Of a stretch of DNA of 64,000 nt, positions 25,162 to 34,969 are shown one piece after another. Within the stretch, counting starts at the first letter, position 1; every line of letters starts with the position of its first letter. A program made the translations under genes and the position numbers. This DNA is from Arbacia lixula (Eukaryota > Echinodermata > Echinoidea > Arbacioida > Arbaciidae). The notes below the pieces were generated by a model, which had not been told where the DNA came from, ran no database searches, and saw only the letters and a program-made list of their open reading frames with translations. The DNA lies in assembly GCA_963669155.1 (NCBI GenBank), contig OZ022596.1:7743020-7807019 (forward strand), in the 5' to 3' direction.

Positions 25162-28100
25162 GCATTTGTGTGTTGATCTTTTAACTCATGTCCACGTGAA
25201 TAACTATGTTCCTTTGGCAGCCATTTGACGTCATACCTCCCACATTCTTGCCTGGCTACAAGAGCCCGTGCTTCCTTTTCGAACCCGCGGTCCCGACGAG
25301 TTTACGATGTCTTCCATATTTCTACCTGATCGGAATCCAAAAGTGTGGTACCACGGACGTCTGGAATAAGGTTACGAACCACCCTATGATCGTGCGCACA
25401 CCTAAGGAGCAACACTATTGGGCTAGATATAGAGTCCGTAAGTATAGTGTCACACGTTATTCTTCTATTTGTATCATTCTTTAAAGGCTTTCACGCGTCG
25501 ATTCTGTGGGGAGACATCACTTTTTAGCTGCCACGCCTACTTGCGAACTTAACGCACGTATGCGGCACGCAGCGAAATGGCTAGCCACGATCAGGGCCGA
25601 AGGTTTAGCTTCAGTAAGGATCGTGCATTCTAACCAGGCGGGTAAGTGCGTAAGTGCCCGAGAAACAATACACATAGGTAAGTGTGCGTTTTGCATGGAA
25701 CGCACGGCGTACGCAATTGTGGCAGCGCGCTAGCGATATATCCTGCGTACGACGCGTGAAAGCCTTTCAACAATCAATTTGTCTGTATTTGCACGTACTT
25801 AAAACTAGCTTGATTGCTTGATTGATTGGAGAACCGGTGCATTGTGGTAGTAATTTGGGGTACTTTTTTTAGAGCAAAAACTAGGTGTACGTTAGAAAAG
25901 AATACAGGTTTTGCGTTACCTTAAACAACAAAGGTATGAATTGAATTAAATAAAATCAGAAAAATGGATAACCAGACTGGCGGAAAGTTGCGAGACATGA
26001 AACAAATCATAAGAAAGCTGTGAATGTTGGAAATTCGCGAATACTAGCACTAATTCCTGATACCACCTTCATAAAAAACTCATTTAGTGTGATACGACGC
26101 ACTGTTTGGAATTGTCATTGTTTTATGGGTACCATGTGTAAGTAATACATTAACTAGAGCATCACTTCCCTACCATTAAAACACAAATAACCCGAATATC
26201 TATGCTTTCATAGGAGTGTAGTACTTTATTTCCATCAAGAACCAACGTGTTGTCGCCATACACATTGCTATGCAGGTTTCTGGTCCCAATGTTTCTGCTT
26301 TTATTGGAGTCAATCGATTGTAGTACTTTATTTCCTCAAGAGATAGATTGACTCGACCAACAATGTCTAGCGGGCTAGACTCGGGCACTCCCATTGGGTG
26401 TTCCCGCTGTGACCACCGCTGCTTGCTCTAACCACATACTTTAGAACCAGTTGTCTTGTCAATATGCTGATTATGACGTCATATTTCCGTACACTACAAA
26501 CGACTGTTCTTTTTATCGTTTGCAGTTAATCATGTTCCGCTTAAAAGTTACCTTGATCGTCAGTCACTGCCTATGATCGAACGCTTTGAGAAGGAGCCTG
26601 GTTCTCGTGGACAGCTTATCACAGGTAAGGATTATACTAAGAACAGGGTGCCCCTTTTGGTGCAGCCGGTCAAAAAACAAAGCTGTAACAACCGCGGAAA
26701 ATGCGAGAAGATACTGTATGAGAACTTCCCTCGCAATAAAAGAACAAGAAACTGACTTCAAGTGAACTTATAGCGATCAGTAGGATTATTGAGGAGGGTT
26801 TTGGGCGGGTCCTCCGAAACCTACAGCCTGAAGACCGGAGACCGCTGTGCGCTATGGTCGGCACCAAAGTGCATGCGTGCTATAAGAGCATGCCCGTGGT
26901 TCCTGGCGCACAAAAAGGGCAATACAATTGTAAAGATAGACTACGGCCGCGACGTTTCTAACGTAAACATCGGCACTTTTTCACTTTTCCGGCAAAGGTT
27001 CGTGAGGTTATGACTGCCAAGTTTGATGACTTTTGCGATTGGGAAACCCTTTCTTGAAATTCCTTTAACTCGACCAGTCTTCGCACAAAAACTAATTGTG
27101 TACACAGGGCTGAATTACTGGAATACCTTAAATATCTCACTACAAAAACAACTAAATATCTACTGTTTTAAAAGGCATCTAAATGCCATTCTCCTGACCT
27201 CACACTCAACAATCTATGTTTGTCGGAGTCGTCAACCCATATGCTGTGTTATTCGTATAATTATTCATGCTTCTCAATTTTTCAAAGCACCGATTTGAAC
27301 ATTGTATTAGGTATTTCTTCAAAGATTTCCTGTTACTGATTAACTTCTGCTCCTATTACTTCTACTTCTACTTCAGAGAATACAAACTTCCCAATTATCT
27401 TTGTGAAGATATATTCCCCGTCGTATACCTCATTTTGATAATCCATTACATGATTTGGTTGACAGGCATAAACTAGATTTAACCATCCTAACAAAAATAA
27501 CTCAGTAACAAGTAGCGGTCTGCAGTACTTTATTTGCCCTTGAATCAAGCAAAAGTACTTTATTTGCATAAAAAGCGGTCAATAGTAGTAATATTTGCAT
27601 ACGTTTGCATTATGAGTGGCGGCCAGCTCGTGCTTGAGTCTCTAAGGAAATTTTCTTGTGATCTCATTTTCACGACCAACGTTTAAAAAAAAATCCTACC
27701 CCAGTGCCTGCTCAGTGCATTTAATTGCAGATTCAAGGATTGTTTTGTACCCACCAACAGTGTCGGGCAAGCTGCCGAACATACAATCGGTTACACTGCT
27801 TTTTGTGTGTGCATGGTGTGCAACACGAATACAAAGCGCGCGGTACAAATACGCAACGAGCAATGCGCAATACAAATACGTATAGAGTAATCTATTGTCC
27901 ACGTTTTACCTATCTTCAGGGTGGGTCCAATAGGACCGCCGCCGAACGCAGTTCCCTCAATAATATGGAAGCAGGAGACCGTCAAAAACACAAAGTGACG
28001 TCGAATTGGCAATTCCAATTAATACACGACGTAATTCCGAATTACTGCCCAACGATTTAAAGACACAACCTTTAAAAAAATTGTGTGGAATTACCATACG

Positions 28101-31100
28101 ACGTAATTATTTAGGTCGTGTGGCAATTCCAATTGCTACACGACGTAATCCCGTGTTTTGACGGTCTTCTGCTTCCATACTATAAACGACATCGTACCAT
28201 AAGCGCTCACTTTTGTGGGCCTTTGATTGTGAAAATTCTCGGGTAGAGTTGATAAATCACTGGGCAGGACGAGATGTCTCTGGAGTGTGTGTTTTTACCT
28301 TCTTGTGATATATACAATACTTCAAACAGGCAGAATTGCCTCGCACAACACCACAGAAAACCTAAAGATTACTTGTTTTTCACCAAATTCTGTGTGGATT
28401 TGGCCTATACTGCTAGTCTACTACAAGTACGAGGTGCTAAAAGATTGACACTTGTAAAATGGTAAAAAATCAGGTTTAACTAAAATCAAGCTGAAATTGA
28501 AACATCAAATAGTCAACGGATGTCAAATGTTTTAGAGACATCTTTTGCCGCATTTCATCGATTACTGTTCTTGTAATCATTTTTTGGAATATCTGATGAG
28601 ATTTTCACTTTTGGACAAATTTTGACCTCAAACGTGTGTGTATGAGATAACTAATTCAAAACACAATAACGACCGTTGTGTATTCCATTAATAATGCATC
28701 ATGCTTCTGGTAGAAAAGAGGTTGCTGGTTGGCATGTGTGATGCATGATGACCATTGTTGTGTTCTGAATGAGTTATCTGATACACACACATTTTCAGAT
28801 GCAAATTTTTCCAAAAGTTAAAATCTCATTAAATATTTCAAAGATGATTACAAGAAAAGTAATGGCTAAAATTTGGGCTATCCCCCGTTTCTGATACTGT
28901 ACATATGCTTCTTAACTTGTATAAATTGTATGTATTTTATTTTGATTCGGAAATAAATACAAACAAACAAACAATGTTTTATGCAATTGACCATTGTAAA
29001 TCAAATCATATCTTCTCGTAATGTCACATAAAAGTCGTTGATAATGATAAGAGTGAACTCTTTGACTATCAGACACAATGGTGCTTTAGAGATTTGTGTG
29101 CAATGTTAATAAATGCGTGTGGTATGCAAAGAGTTAACACGGAATGACGTTTTAATACTTGATAATATGTATGATAATATAGTTGACGGGTCAACGTCAG
29201 CGCTTTCGGATAACCGATGGCAAAACATGGAGAGCGACCCCTACGACGGTCCAGTGTACCTGGCAGCTGACATTATGAGAGAGATTCAGCCGGATTCGAA
29301 GCATATTATCGTCCTTCGAGACCCGGTTACAAGGTCAGAATTTACTGATATTGAAGTTTGTCTACATGATCAGCACGAGTAGTAATTACTATTGTATCAG
29401 TACTAACGCCCTATGCTGCCAACACCCTACCACTTTTGCCATACCACCTTTGCCACCAACTTCGCCACAATCATTAAACCACCACCACCCATCCACCATT
29501 ACCACAACAAATACAACCACTCAGATCACCACCTTCGCCCCCCACCCCCCCCCCCCACCTCCATTACCACTCTCACTATACCATGCACCAACAACCGATA
29601 CCACCACCACCACTGATATCACCTCAGCCACCAGTGACATCGTCACTACGACACCGTCAGAACCATCACCATTACCACCATTGCCATCCGTAGCTACCTT
29701 TACTAACACCATAATCCCCACTGCCTCGAACACAAACAATACACTACCACCACCACTTCCACCACCACCACCACCACCACCACCACCACTTCCAACCGTA
29801 GCTACCGTCGGGAACATTTTCCCTACCACCTCTACCACGATCATAATATCACCACCACCAAAACCACCATTGACAGCATCAACCATTATTACGACAAATC
29901 CTACCACTAAAGTCACCACTGCCCCCCTCCCTCCGCCTCCATTACCACTCCCACTATACCATGCGCTATCATCATTGCTATAGGTACCACCACCAACAAT
30001 AACATCACCTCAACCACCGTAGCTACCGTTACTACCATCAGAAACATTTCCCCCACCTCCTCGTCCACGATCATGATATCACCACTATCACAGCACTACC
30101 GCCCCCACCCCGTCAACACCCCTACCACCCCCATTGCCATCCACAGCTACCGTCGCTGCCATCACGACCATTTTCCCCACCGCCTCTAATACAATCAATA
30201 CACTATCACCACCAATACTACCACCACCACCACCACTATCTTTGACACCCGCAGCTACCATTACTTCCAATCACGAGCATTTCCCCCACTACCTATGCCA
30301 CAGTCATGATACCAGCGCCACCATTATTACCGAAACCACCACAACTGTCATCACCACTCCCACCACCACTATTACCATACTTAGCTACCGTTACTACGAT
30401 CACCAACATGTCCCTCACCGCCTGTAAAAGAATCAATGTACAACCACTACACATAACACCATTGTCAGCCTCACTGCTACCACACCGTCATCACCACCAC
30501 ATCATCACCACCACTATCAAACCATCACCATCACCACACCATCACACCCCCACACTATCGCCACCACCACACCATCACCACCATCAAACCATTGTCACCA
30601 CCTCATCATCACCACCATCACGCCTTCACCACCATCACACCACCACCATCACCACACCATCACCACCATCACACCATCACCATCACCACACTACCACCAC
30701 CACCACCACCACCACCGTAGCTACCGTTACAACCATTTCGACCACAATCATGATTTTACCACCAACGCCATTTCTACCCCTACCACCGCCACTGACATCA
30801 CCACTGCTACCACCACCACCGTCACCATAGACCTTAACTCTCGCGATACCAATGTTTTGAAAATATTATGTAGAAAGTCAGTATGAACTTCAAGGTTTGG
30901 TACTGTGAGGATTAAGAAAGAACCTAATAAATGAAATCTTACAAATGTGGTCTTGTTGCTTCCTTGGCCAGCCGTATGTATTGTCAAACTCACAATCACT
31001 ATTTCAAATTTTCCTGTGAGAAGCATATAAATTGAAATAATACTCATTAATCAGCCTGATAAAAATACAATAATAGGCGATTCTGAGATGAATAGTATGT

Positions 31101-34100
31101 CATTGCATCGCGCTTATTTCGATCAAAATGCATCTATGTTTTTGTATTCATGTGTGGGTAAGTATGTTTGTATGGGTTGGGCGTGTTATTCAGAAGGGCA
31201 ACACGATAATGAACGTAGACTATGGTTGCTACATTTCCAACATAAACAAAAACAATTGTTCAATTTTCCCGAAAAGGTTTGTGAAGCTATGCCTGTTAGA
31301 CTTAATACACGTTATTGTTGTTTCATGACTTTTGTGAATGGAGTACCTTGTCTTTAAATGTCTCTCCTCTTTACCATTTATCTCCAAAGGACCTATTCTG
31401 ACTACCTCTTCTTTGGAGTTCAACCGGACAAATACGGTCCAGGTTTAAGTGCACAGTCCTTCCACCGGTACGTCAGGGATGACATCAACAACTTCGAAAA
31501 CTGTACGAAATCGCGCAGCCCTCGCGCATGCGCATACCGTCAGGGCCAACACGGCGTGGTGAGGTTATTGCATTGTATTTGTTCACTTCATTAAACTTTA
31601 TAGAATCTCATCTAGTTTTAATGCTATTTTTCGTTTATTTCCATTTTTTCAATTTCATTTCCTTTCATTTCATATCAACTCATCATTTCATGAAATCGTA
31701 TTCTACATGTCATTAAATTTTCATTTTTTTTTCACCTCATTCATCTTATTGCATTTCATATGGTTTTGTTACAAGGGGTCTAAGATCACCCTGTCTAGTG
31801 CCAATTTTATTCATCTTAGTTTCATTTTCGTCTGCTGCATTTCAAGAAAAAAAAATCTTTCTGCCACTTTGATGACCTATTTTTTTTGTTCATTGTTCTC
31901 TACGGAATAGGGAAGTTCTCACGTTATTTTTACTTTCCATGTCATTAAATAAATTCTGTATATGATTTACTTTGGTTTTGTTACATTTATTTGTGTTTTT
32001 TGTTTTCACTTTCCAATTCAATTCGTTTTAATTTAAATGAAATATTCTGAAATTTATGTCATTATATCAATGTTTATTCTGTGGACAAATATAATAGAAT
32101 ATGAATATAAAAAGAGCAAGAAGCATTAATACATTTACCGTTCCCTGTTTTGTTTATTTTCCCATACCGCATTGAAAATTCTCCCACAATGCACCAGGCA
32201 GTGCATACATGCAATCATACGCACTTTCTGTCTTATACGCTAAAACAATATAGGGATAGTTCATCCTGAAATTAAGTTGGTTCCAATAAAAGCAGACACA
32301 TGAAAGAAACATATTAGTGAAGGTTTATCGAAAATCCTTCAAAGGATATAAAATTTATGGGTGCTCTCCCACTTGTTGTGTGCTGCATGATGCAATACAT
32401 TTGCTTTTTTTTTTCTGTTTCTGATAAAGGTTTTTATTTTCCATAGAAATATGTGAGTAAAAACGTGTTTCCAATGATGTATCAAATGCACGGATAAAAC
32501 TAAGCACATCCTTTTGAGAAAAATCAACAATTATTTACCAAAAAATGTACACAACATAGAGCATCTCACACCTGACCTCACGAAATTAAAAAAAATCGTC
32601 ACTTTCGTATCCTTTGGCGGATTTTTATCGAACCATCACTAATATTTGTCTTTCATCCATTTGCTTTTATTAAAGCTAACTTAATGTCAGGCGGACTATA
32701 TGCTTTTAAATCAGAATTGTGTTTGTCTGCAAACGTTCGCTCCGTGCATGGCGGAACGAATCTTCCTCTTAAGCAGGATGGAGAATCTATGTTATTTCAT
32801 ATCAGCCTCATACCAAGCTTTTGTAAAATTATATGTCGTCATCTCATGTTTTTCTTTCCCTTCTCTGGTGCCAGCGGACTTTGTTTGGATACTACGCCAT
32901 CTACATTCGTGATTGGTTGAAACGGTTCCCACGTGACCAGTTTTACATATTACGCACTGAGGACTGGCAAGCGAATTGTACATTCCATCTGAAGGAGATT
33001 TATAAGTTTCTAAATCTCGGTAAGTCTTTTCATGTGTATTAATGTTTATGTAGGAATGAAAAGGTTAATACATAATCAAATGTAACACTCCGCAGTATTA
33101 CACAATTGCGCAATTATAAACATCTGAATGCCATTTTAACATAGGAGTTATAAATTCATGCAAGAACTATGTATGGTACTAACACACAACCGAAACGACA
33201 CATATATTGTTCAAATAGATACTGAAATAGTGATGGGAGTTGTGACTTTTTTTCACAAAGTAGTTGAACAGAGAAATAAAAGACAAATTATAGGAAATGT
33301 GTGGTGGAAACGATATCTTTTTTGTATATAAAAAAGAGAAAGTGTCAATTTTGACGTTTCAGGCAGTGTTGCATGTCCGTTACGCGGAGAGGTGAAGACG
33401 CGTTGTCGTCAATTATACTGGGAAACAGAAAGTCAGCGAAAGAGTTTGACGAGAAATAATGCTCAAATTGACGAAAAGGGGAGTTACAGGTGTATTCGTA
33501 TTTAACTACATGGGTTAAACCACCTAGTCGCATATAGGCAATGATATGGTACATCGTGATCAATTGGAATTTTCCACAGAAGACCCTTTCACTAACATCG
33601 AGCAGAATGGTCTTAACGGCGGACTACTCATGAATATTGATGAGTAAGATCGGATGAGACTCTCCGGTATTTGATTCCATGTTATCGTGTTTACACGGTT
33701 AAGTCAATGCGCGCGAAGCAGTATATTGCCGATTTAAAGGTGCTCCCCCATATGTTGTATACTCCTTTTTCCATAAATTGCTTTTTTTTATGTTATTTGA
33801 TTAAGGAATATATGTTTTTCCTTGATATGATATACCAAACGCAAAAATGGTAAATACCCTTTTGAGAAAATATATATTTTCCACCAAAAAAAATCTACAA
33901 CATAATGGAAGAGTACATCGCACGTGACGTCACAACATAAAAAAACTTAAAAATCAAATAACTTTGATGTTTCTTTCACAAATTTTCGTCAAACCTTCGT
34001 TCATATGTTTCTTTCACGTGTGTCCGTCCATTGAAACCAAAACAATATTAGGGTGAACTATCCCTTAAATGAGAATAATCGTGTCTCCCCCTTCTTCGGT

Positions 34101-34294
34101 CCGCAGATGCTGTCTCGCAAGATGAACTTATGGAAACTTGCAAAGGGCCGAAGCAGTTTGTTAACTATCAGAAGAATGGCTATGGGCCGATGCTACCGGA
34201 GACGAAGGTCTTACTGAATACCTTCTTCCGGGAAAAGAACATGGAGTTGAGCGAGCTCCTGGGAGATAACCAATTCACTTGGAACGCGGAGTGA
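12464..34294 (+). CDS. CHST15: CHST15-like carbohydrate sulfotransferase, complete nine-exon gene, 425 aa
   Basis: Coding exons are 12464-12490, 19484-19667, 23775-23872, 25221-25437, 26526-26624, 29183-29333, 31390-31558, 32875-33019 and 34107-34294. Intron phases are 0,1,0,1,1,2,0,1 and all fit, giving 1278 nt. The protein is type II: a short basic N-terminus, a membrane span at about residues 10-28, a stem, then a luminal sulfotransferase domain. The PAPS 5'-phosphosulfate motif is LIGIQKCGTTD (Lys144). The 3'-phosphate motif is VLRDPVTRTYSDY (Arg254, Ser262). The closest family I know is CHST15 (GalNAc 4-sulfate 6-O-sulfotransferase), which sulfates chondroitin sulfate A in the Golgi. Shared marks are RCLPYFYLIG, KE(Q/P)H(Y/W)W, YSDYLFF and KFLNLG. 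It is shorter than human CHST15 (about 560 aa), mainly in the stem. Candidate N-glycosylation sites are NVT, NTS, NIS and two NCT. The exact acceptor substrate is not predictable, since echinoderm genomes carry several relatives. Confidence 0.9.
12491..15134. other. CHST15-like intron 1, first part
   Basis: This is AT-rich intronic sequence without coding signal. The minus ORF at 13821-14126 (101 codons) has no recognisable family features. Confidence 0.5.
15135..15560. repeat. CT-rich minisatellite with CCACTCCACT marker
   Basis: A polypyrimidine tract in intron 1 of the sulfotransferase gene contains a unit marked by CCACTCCACTCTCTCTCTGT that recurs about six times at roughly 45-65-bp spacing (near 15259, 15319, 15371, 15433, 15489 and 15531). 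The long Ser/Leu and Arg/Glu ORFs on the two strands come from it. Confidence 0.9.
15755..15800. repeat. C-rich tract
   Basis: Runs of C broken by single A bases could form an i-motif, with a G-quadruplex on the other strand. It lies in intron 1. Confidence 0.8.
15822..16055. repeat. TTCGGAATAACGAA short tandem satellite
   Basis: The words TTCGGATTAACGAA and AACGAACCTTCGGAATAACG recur about ten times in 230 bp, mutated to different degrees. Each unit contains the near-palindrome TTCG...CGAA, so single strands could form serial small hairpins. The phase is irregular, 15-40 bp. Confidence 0.85.
16056..18490. other. CHST15-like intron 1, middle part
   Basis: No coding signal is convincing. The 75-codon ORF at 16194-16421 crosses a moderately GC-rich patch but lacks splice context. 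A C18-20 run lies at about 16871-16890. Confidence 0.45.
18495..18950. mobile_element. CRE-bearing palindromic MITE, copy a (intron 1)
   Basis: The left arm carries TTTTGTGACGTCACATGCGA near 18617 and the right arm carries GAGGTGACGTCACAAAATAT near 18809. The outer ends match the other copies (ACCTAAATTGGTTTTGATTA on the left; ACTTTCCCTTTAAG on the right). No ORF is present. Confidence 0.75.
19066..19262 (+). repeat. dispersed repeat 2, copy b (intron 1)
   Basis: It is the second copy of the segment at 9743-9962, in the same orientation. It begins CTAGTCCAGATACTGGCCG and ends GGGGGTGGACTAACTCAG. Confidence 0.85.
19445..19473. repeat. (CT)n tract forming the exon 2 polypyrimidine tract
   Basis: The CT microsatellite lies directly before the exon 2 acceptor (CTCATTATTCCAG) and so serves as its polypyrimidine tract. 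Its length could affect exon 2 splicing. Confidence 0.8.
19484..19667 (+). CDS. CHST15: CHST15-like exon 2 (membrane anchor and stem)
   Basis: The acceptor is TTATTCCAG and the donor GTATGA. The exon reads IISVTCATSFLIVLTLVAL, an uncharged membrane span, then a stem with an NVT glycosylation site. It starts in phase 0 and leaves one base for exon 3. Confidence 0.85.
19668..21621. other. CHST15-like intron 2, first part
   Basis: This is AT-rich intronic sequence. The only structure seen is simple repeats: a C-run with (CA)n at 21188-21223 and (AT)n at about 21250-21268. Nothing looks coding. Confidence 0.5.
21622..22668. mobile_element. fold-back element from a Tc1 transposase 3' end, copy a
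   Basis: The element begins CAGTTGCAGCAAAATTATTC and ends GAATAATTTTGCTGCCAACT plus G, and is flanked by TA on both sides, the Tc1/mariner target duplication. Both arms carry the C-terminal part of a Tc1-type transposase, in opposite directions: minus strand about 22194-21979 and plus strand about 22143-22350. The plus arm reads [15 protein letters not shown] and then [15 protein letters not shown], which includes the conserved NPxENLW glutamate region. The element therefore looks like an inverted duplication of the 3' half of a Tc1 element, and the two halves meet near 22150. It cannot make a full transposase. Confidence 0.85.
22669..23339. other. CHST15-like intron 2, last unannotated part
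   Basis: No coding or repeat signal was seen beyond short A and T runs. Confidence 0.45.
23340..23725 (+). repeat. dispersed repeat 3, copy a (intron 2)
   Basis: It shares the core AATTATAGCGATCGCTAGA, then CGCTATGGTTCGCACTATAG and GTGCATGCGTTCA, with copies at 26680-27020, 31185-31310 (part), 35940-36290 (inverted), 58440-58795 (inverted) and 60780-61010 (part). No ORF is conserved between copies, so it looks like a non-autonomous element. Confidence 0.75.
23775..23872 (+). CDS. CHST15: CHST15-like exon 3 (stem)
   Basis: The acceptor is TTTTGTAG and the donor GTACGA. Joined in phase 1 to exon 2 it reads DKNTSSLFVAPVKTQLGPWK and ends at SLAKE in phase 0. It carries two N-glycosylation sequons (NTS, NIS). 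Confidence 0.85.
24423..24921. mobile_element. CRE-bearing palindromic MITE, copy b (intron 3), best preserved
   Basis: It is a near-perfect palindrome. The left arm (GTTTCAATAAAAAGAGACAA through GTGACGTCACATGCGAGG and CATATGTTGTGTAC) is repeated inverted on the right (GTACACAACATATGGGAGAG through GTGACGTCACAAAAT to TTATTGAAACC). Arms are about 190 bp around a ~120-bp centre. Each arm has one TGACGTCA. Confidence 0.9.
25119..25156. repeat. (TG)n microsatellite
   Basis: The run TGTGTGTGTGTGTGTGTGTG lies about 65 bp upstream of the exon 4 acceptor. Confidence 0.9.
25221..25437 (+). CDS. CHST15: CHST15-like exon 4 (PAPS 5'-phosphosulfate site)
   Basis: The acceptor is CTTTGGCAG and the donor GTAAGT. 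The exon encodes RCLPYFYLIGIQKCGTTDVW, the phosphosulfate-binding loop with Lys144, followed by the PKEQHYWARY block. In vertebrate CHST15 the corresponding residues are PKCGTTD and KEPHWW, so Pro to Gln here is a small deviation. Phase is 0 in and 1 out. Confidence 0.95.
25484..25768. mobile_element. MITE with AAAGGCTTTCACGCGTCG ends (intron 4)
   Basis: The left end AAAGGCTTTCACGCGTCG is matched inverted by CGACGCGTGAAAGCCTTT on the right. The 285-bp element is GC-richer than its surroundings and rich in GCGTACG-like words. The ORF of 75 codons inside it has no recognisable feature. Confidence 0.85.
26526..26624 (+). CDS. CHST15: CHST15-like exon 5
   Basis: The acceptor is TCGTTTGCAG and the donor GTAAGG. 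It reads LNHVPLKSYLDRQSLPMIER and ends GQLIT, matching the segment between the two PAPS motifs in the family. It is joined in phase 1 on both sides. Confidence 0.85.
26680..27020 (+). repeat. dispersed repeat 3, copy b (intron 5)
   Basis: Its marks are TATAGCGATCAGTAGGATTA, CGCTATGGTCGGCACCAAAG with TGCATGCGTGC after it, and GGTTCGTGAGGTTATGACTG. It runs directly into a LINE-like fragment. Confidence 0.7.
27030..27200 (+). mobile_element. LINE reverse-transcriptase C-terminus fragment (intron 5)
   Basis: The frame reads FAQKLIVYTGLNYWNTLNIS then FKRHLNAILL. The spacing (Y.G...WN.L...FK..L..LL) is typical of the C-terminal end of CR1/Rex/L2-type LINE ORF2 proteins. Only this end remains. The match is by motif alone. 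Confidence 0.45.
27964..28182. mobile_element. palindromic MITE (intron 5)
   Basis: ATGGAAGCAGGAGACCGTCA with AAAACA after it on the left is matched inverted by TGTTTTGACGGTCTTCTGCT with TCCAT on the right. Inner words (GGCAATTCCAATT, ACGACGTAATT) are also mirrored. It carries no ORF. Confidence 0.85.
28548..28870. mobile_element. palindromic MITE, ~320 bp (intron 5)
   Basis: Left-arm words CTTGTAATCATTTTTTGGAA and GTGTGTATGAGATAACTAAT recur inverted on the right as ATGATTACAAG and GAGTTATCTGATACACACAC. The imperfect arms are about 130 bp. Confidence 0.75.
29183..29333 (+). CDS. CHST15: CHST15-like exon 6 (PAPS 3'-phosphate site)
   Basis: The acceptor GATAATATAG lacks a pyrimidine tract, and the donor GTCAGA is weak, so this exon is the least well defined by splice signals. 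The protein is clear: DGSTSALSDNRW, then IIVLRDPVTR with Arg254. Phase 1 in and 2 out; the Arg259 codon is split AG|G. Confidence 0.85.
29400..30832. repeat. (CCA)n-based minisatellite, ~232-bp higher-order unit (intron 6)
   Basis: The plus strand is C/A/T-rich and nearly free of G over 1.4 kb. The segment CACTGCCTCGAACACAAACA (29718) recurs as CACCGCCTCTAATACAATCA (30178) and CACCGCCTGTAAAAGAATCA (30416), spaced by about 2 x 230 and 238 bp, and GTAGCTACCGT-like words mark sub-units. The Thr/Pro-rich plus ORFs and the Gly/Val-rich minus ORFs (up to 210 codons) are repeat artefacts. Confidence 0.9.
31185..31310 (+). repeat. dispersed repeat 3, partial copy c (intron 6)
   Basis: AGGGCAACACGATAATGAAC through GAAAAGGTTTGTGAAGCTAT aligns with 26920-27015. 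Only the right third of the repeat is present. Confidence 0.65.
31390..31558 (+). CDS. CHST15: CHST15-like exon 7
   Basis: The acceptor is TCTCCAAAG and the donor GTGAGG. With the split Arg it reads TYSDYLFFGVQPDKYGPGLS, completing the RxPxxRxxSxY motif with Ser262. An NCT sequon follows. It ends at GQHGV in phase 0. Confidence 0.9.
31559..32244. other. CHST15-like intron 7, T-rich part
   Basis: It is rich in TTCATTTCATTTT-type words on the plus strand from about 31620 to 31740. No coding signal was seen. Confidence 0.5.
32245..32700. mobile_element. CRE-type palindromic MITE, copy c (intron 7), diverged
   Basis: Ends (GTTCATCCTGAAATTAAGTT and TTTATTAAAGCTAACTTAAT) and arms follow copy b. 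The right-arm CRE is mutated to CTGACCTCACGA, and the left one is deleted. Confidence 0.7.
32875..33019 (+). CDS. CHST15: CHST15-like exon 8
   Basis: The acceptor is TGGTGCCAG and the donor GTAAGT. It reads RTLFGYYAIYIRDWLKRFPR, then FYILRTEDW and IYKFLNLG, all conserved positions of the CHST15 family C-terminal half. An NCT sequon is present. Phase 0 in and 1 out. Confidence 0.92.
33735..34072. mobile_element. CRE-bearing palindromic MITE, copy d (intron 8), 5'-shortened
   Basis: AGGTGCTCCCCCATATGTTG opens the copy. The right arm CATCGCACGTGACGTCACAA and the end ATTGAAACCAAAACAATATT are like copy b. It ends 35 bp before the exon 9 acceptor, so the branch point probably lies at or inside its edge. 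Confidence 0.75.
34107..34294 (+). CDS. CHST15: CHST15-like exon 9 (C-terminus)
   Basis: The acceptor is TTCGGTCCGCAG. The exon reads DAVSQDELMETCKGPKQFVN and ends LGDNQFTWNAE then TGA at 34292-34294. The MLPETKVLLNTFFREKNMEL block matches the family's C-terminal helix before the final (F)xW. Confidence 0.9.
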
Positions 34295-34367
34295 GCGACG
34301 GTGCAGTTCAACATTTTGCTTCATTTCATTTATTTATTTTCCACATTTATAGCAATGCAATAACTGA

Positions 34368-34390
34368 AATAAAATGTAACCCGAAATAAA
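34368..34390 (+). terminator. polyadenylation signals of the CHST15-like gene
   Basis: AATAAA occurs at 34368-34373 and again at 34385-34390, 74 and 91 bases after the stop codon. This would give a very short 3' UTR. Confidence 0.5.
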
Positions 34391-34969
34391 CATAACATTT
34401 CAAATACGAACATAGGATATCAAATAGAGGTTAAGAACATAGATAAGTATAAAGATGTGGAGGGATCATGCACCAAAAGCGAAAGAGTGATTATCGAGGG
34501 TGGCCGCCGTAAGTGAAACAAATAGGCTCAGAAAGAAAGTACGGAGAGAGAGACAGAGCGAAAGTGGAGGAGGGATATGGAGAGAGAGAGAGAGAGAGAA
34601 AGAAAGAAATAGAGTATTCAGAAAGTACATACATGCATTAAATAACTTACTGCATCTCATTTTGCAGTATAATTATATAACTTGTATTTCTTTCAAATGT
34701 TTGACACAGATGGACACAGTTTAAACTCGTTGGGAATACCATTCCAACATTTGGGTACGGTATATAAATAGTTGCTCGTGAAATTTGTACTTATAAAATG
34801 GTAAACGACATCGAAAGGTGAAGATTCAATCGGGACTAAGTACCACCGCTATGCGGTTCATTTGGAGCCGTCACGTTTGGTTGGAAAGGATACCTTGTCC
34901 TTGTTCCATAAGAATTTACTATAGATAGAAACTATGCTACCAATAGCAATTTTGATGGAACCTTGAATT

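Noticed and set aside
25506..25733. 75-codon ORF in intron 4
   Set aside because: It lies wholly inside a MITE with inverted ends, has no family features and interrupts no conserved protein.
29351..30830. Long Thr/Pro-rich ORFs (210 and 174 codons), possible mucin or collagen-like exon
   Set aside because: They are in the CCA minisatellite, opposite Gly/Val ORFs exist on the other strand, and exon 6 of the sulfotransferase ends just before it with a correct phase to exon 7.
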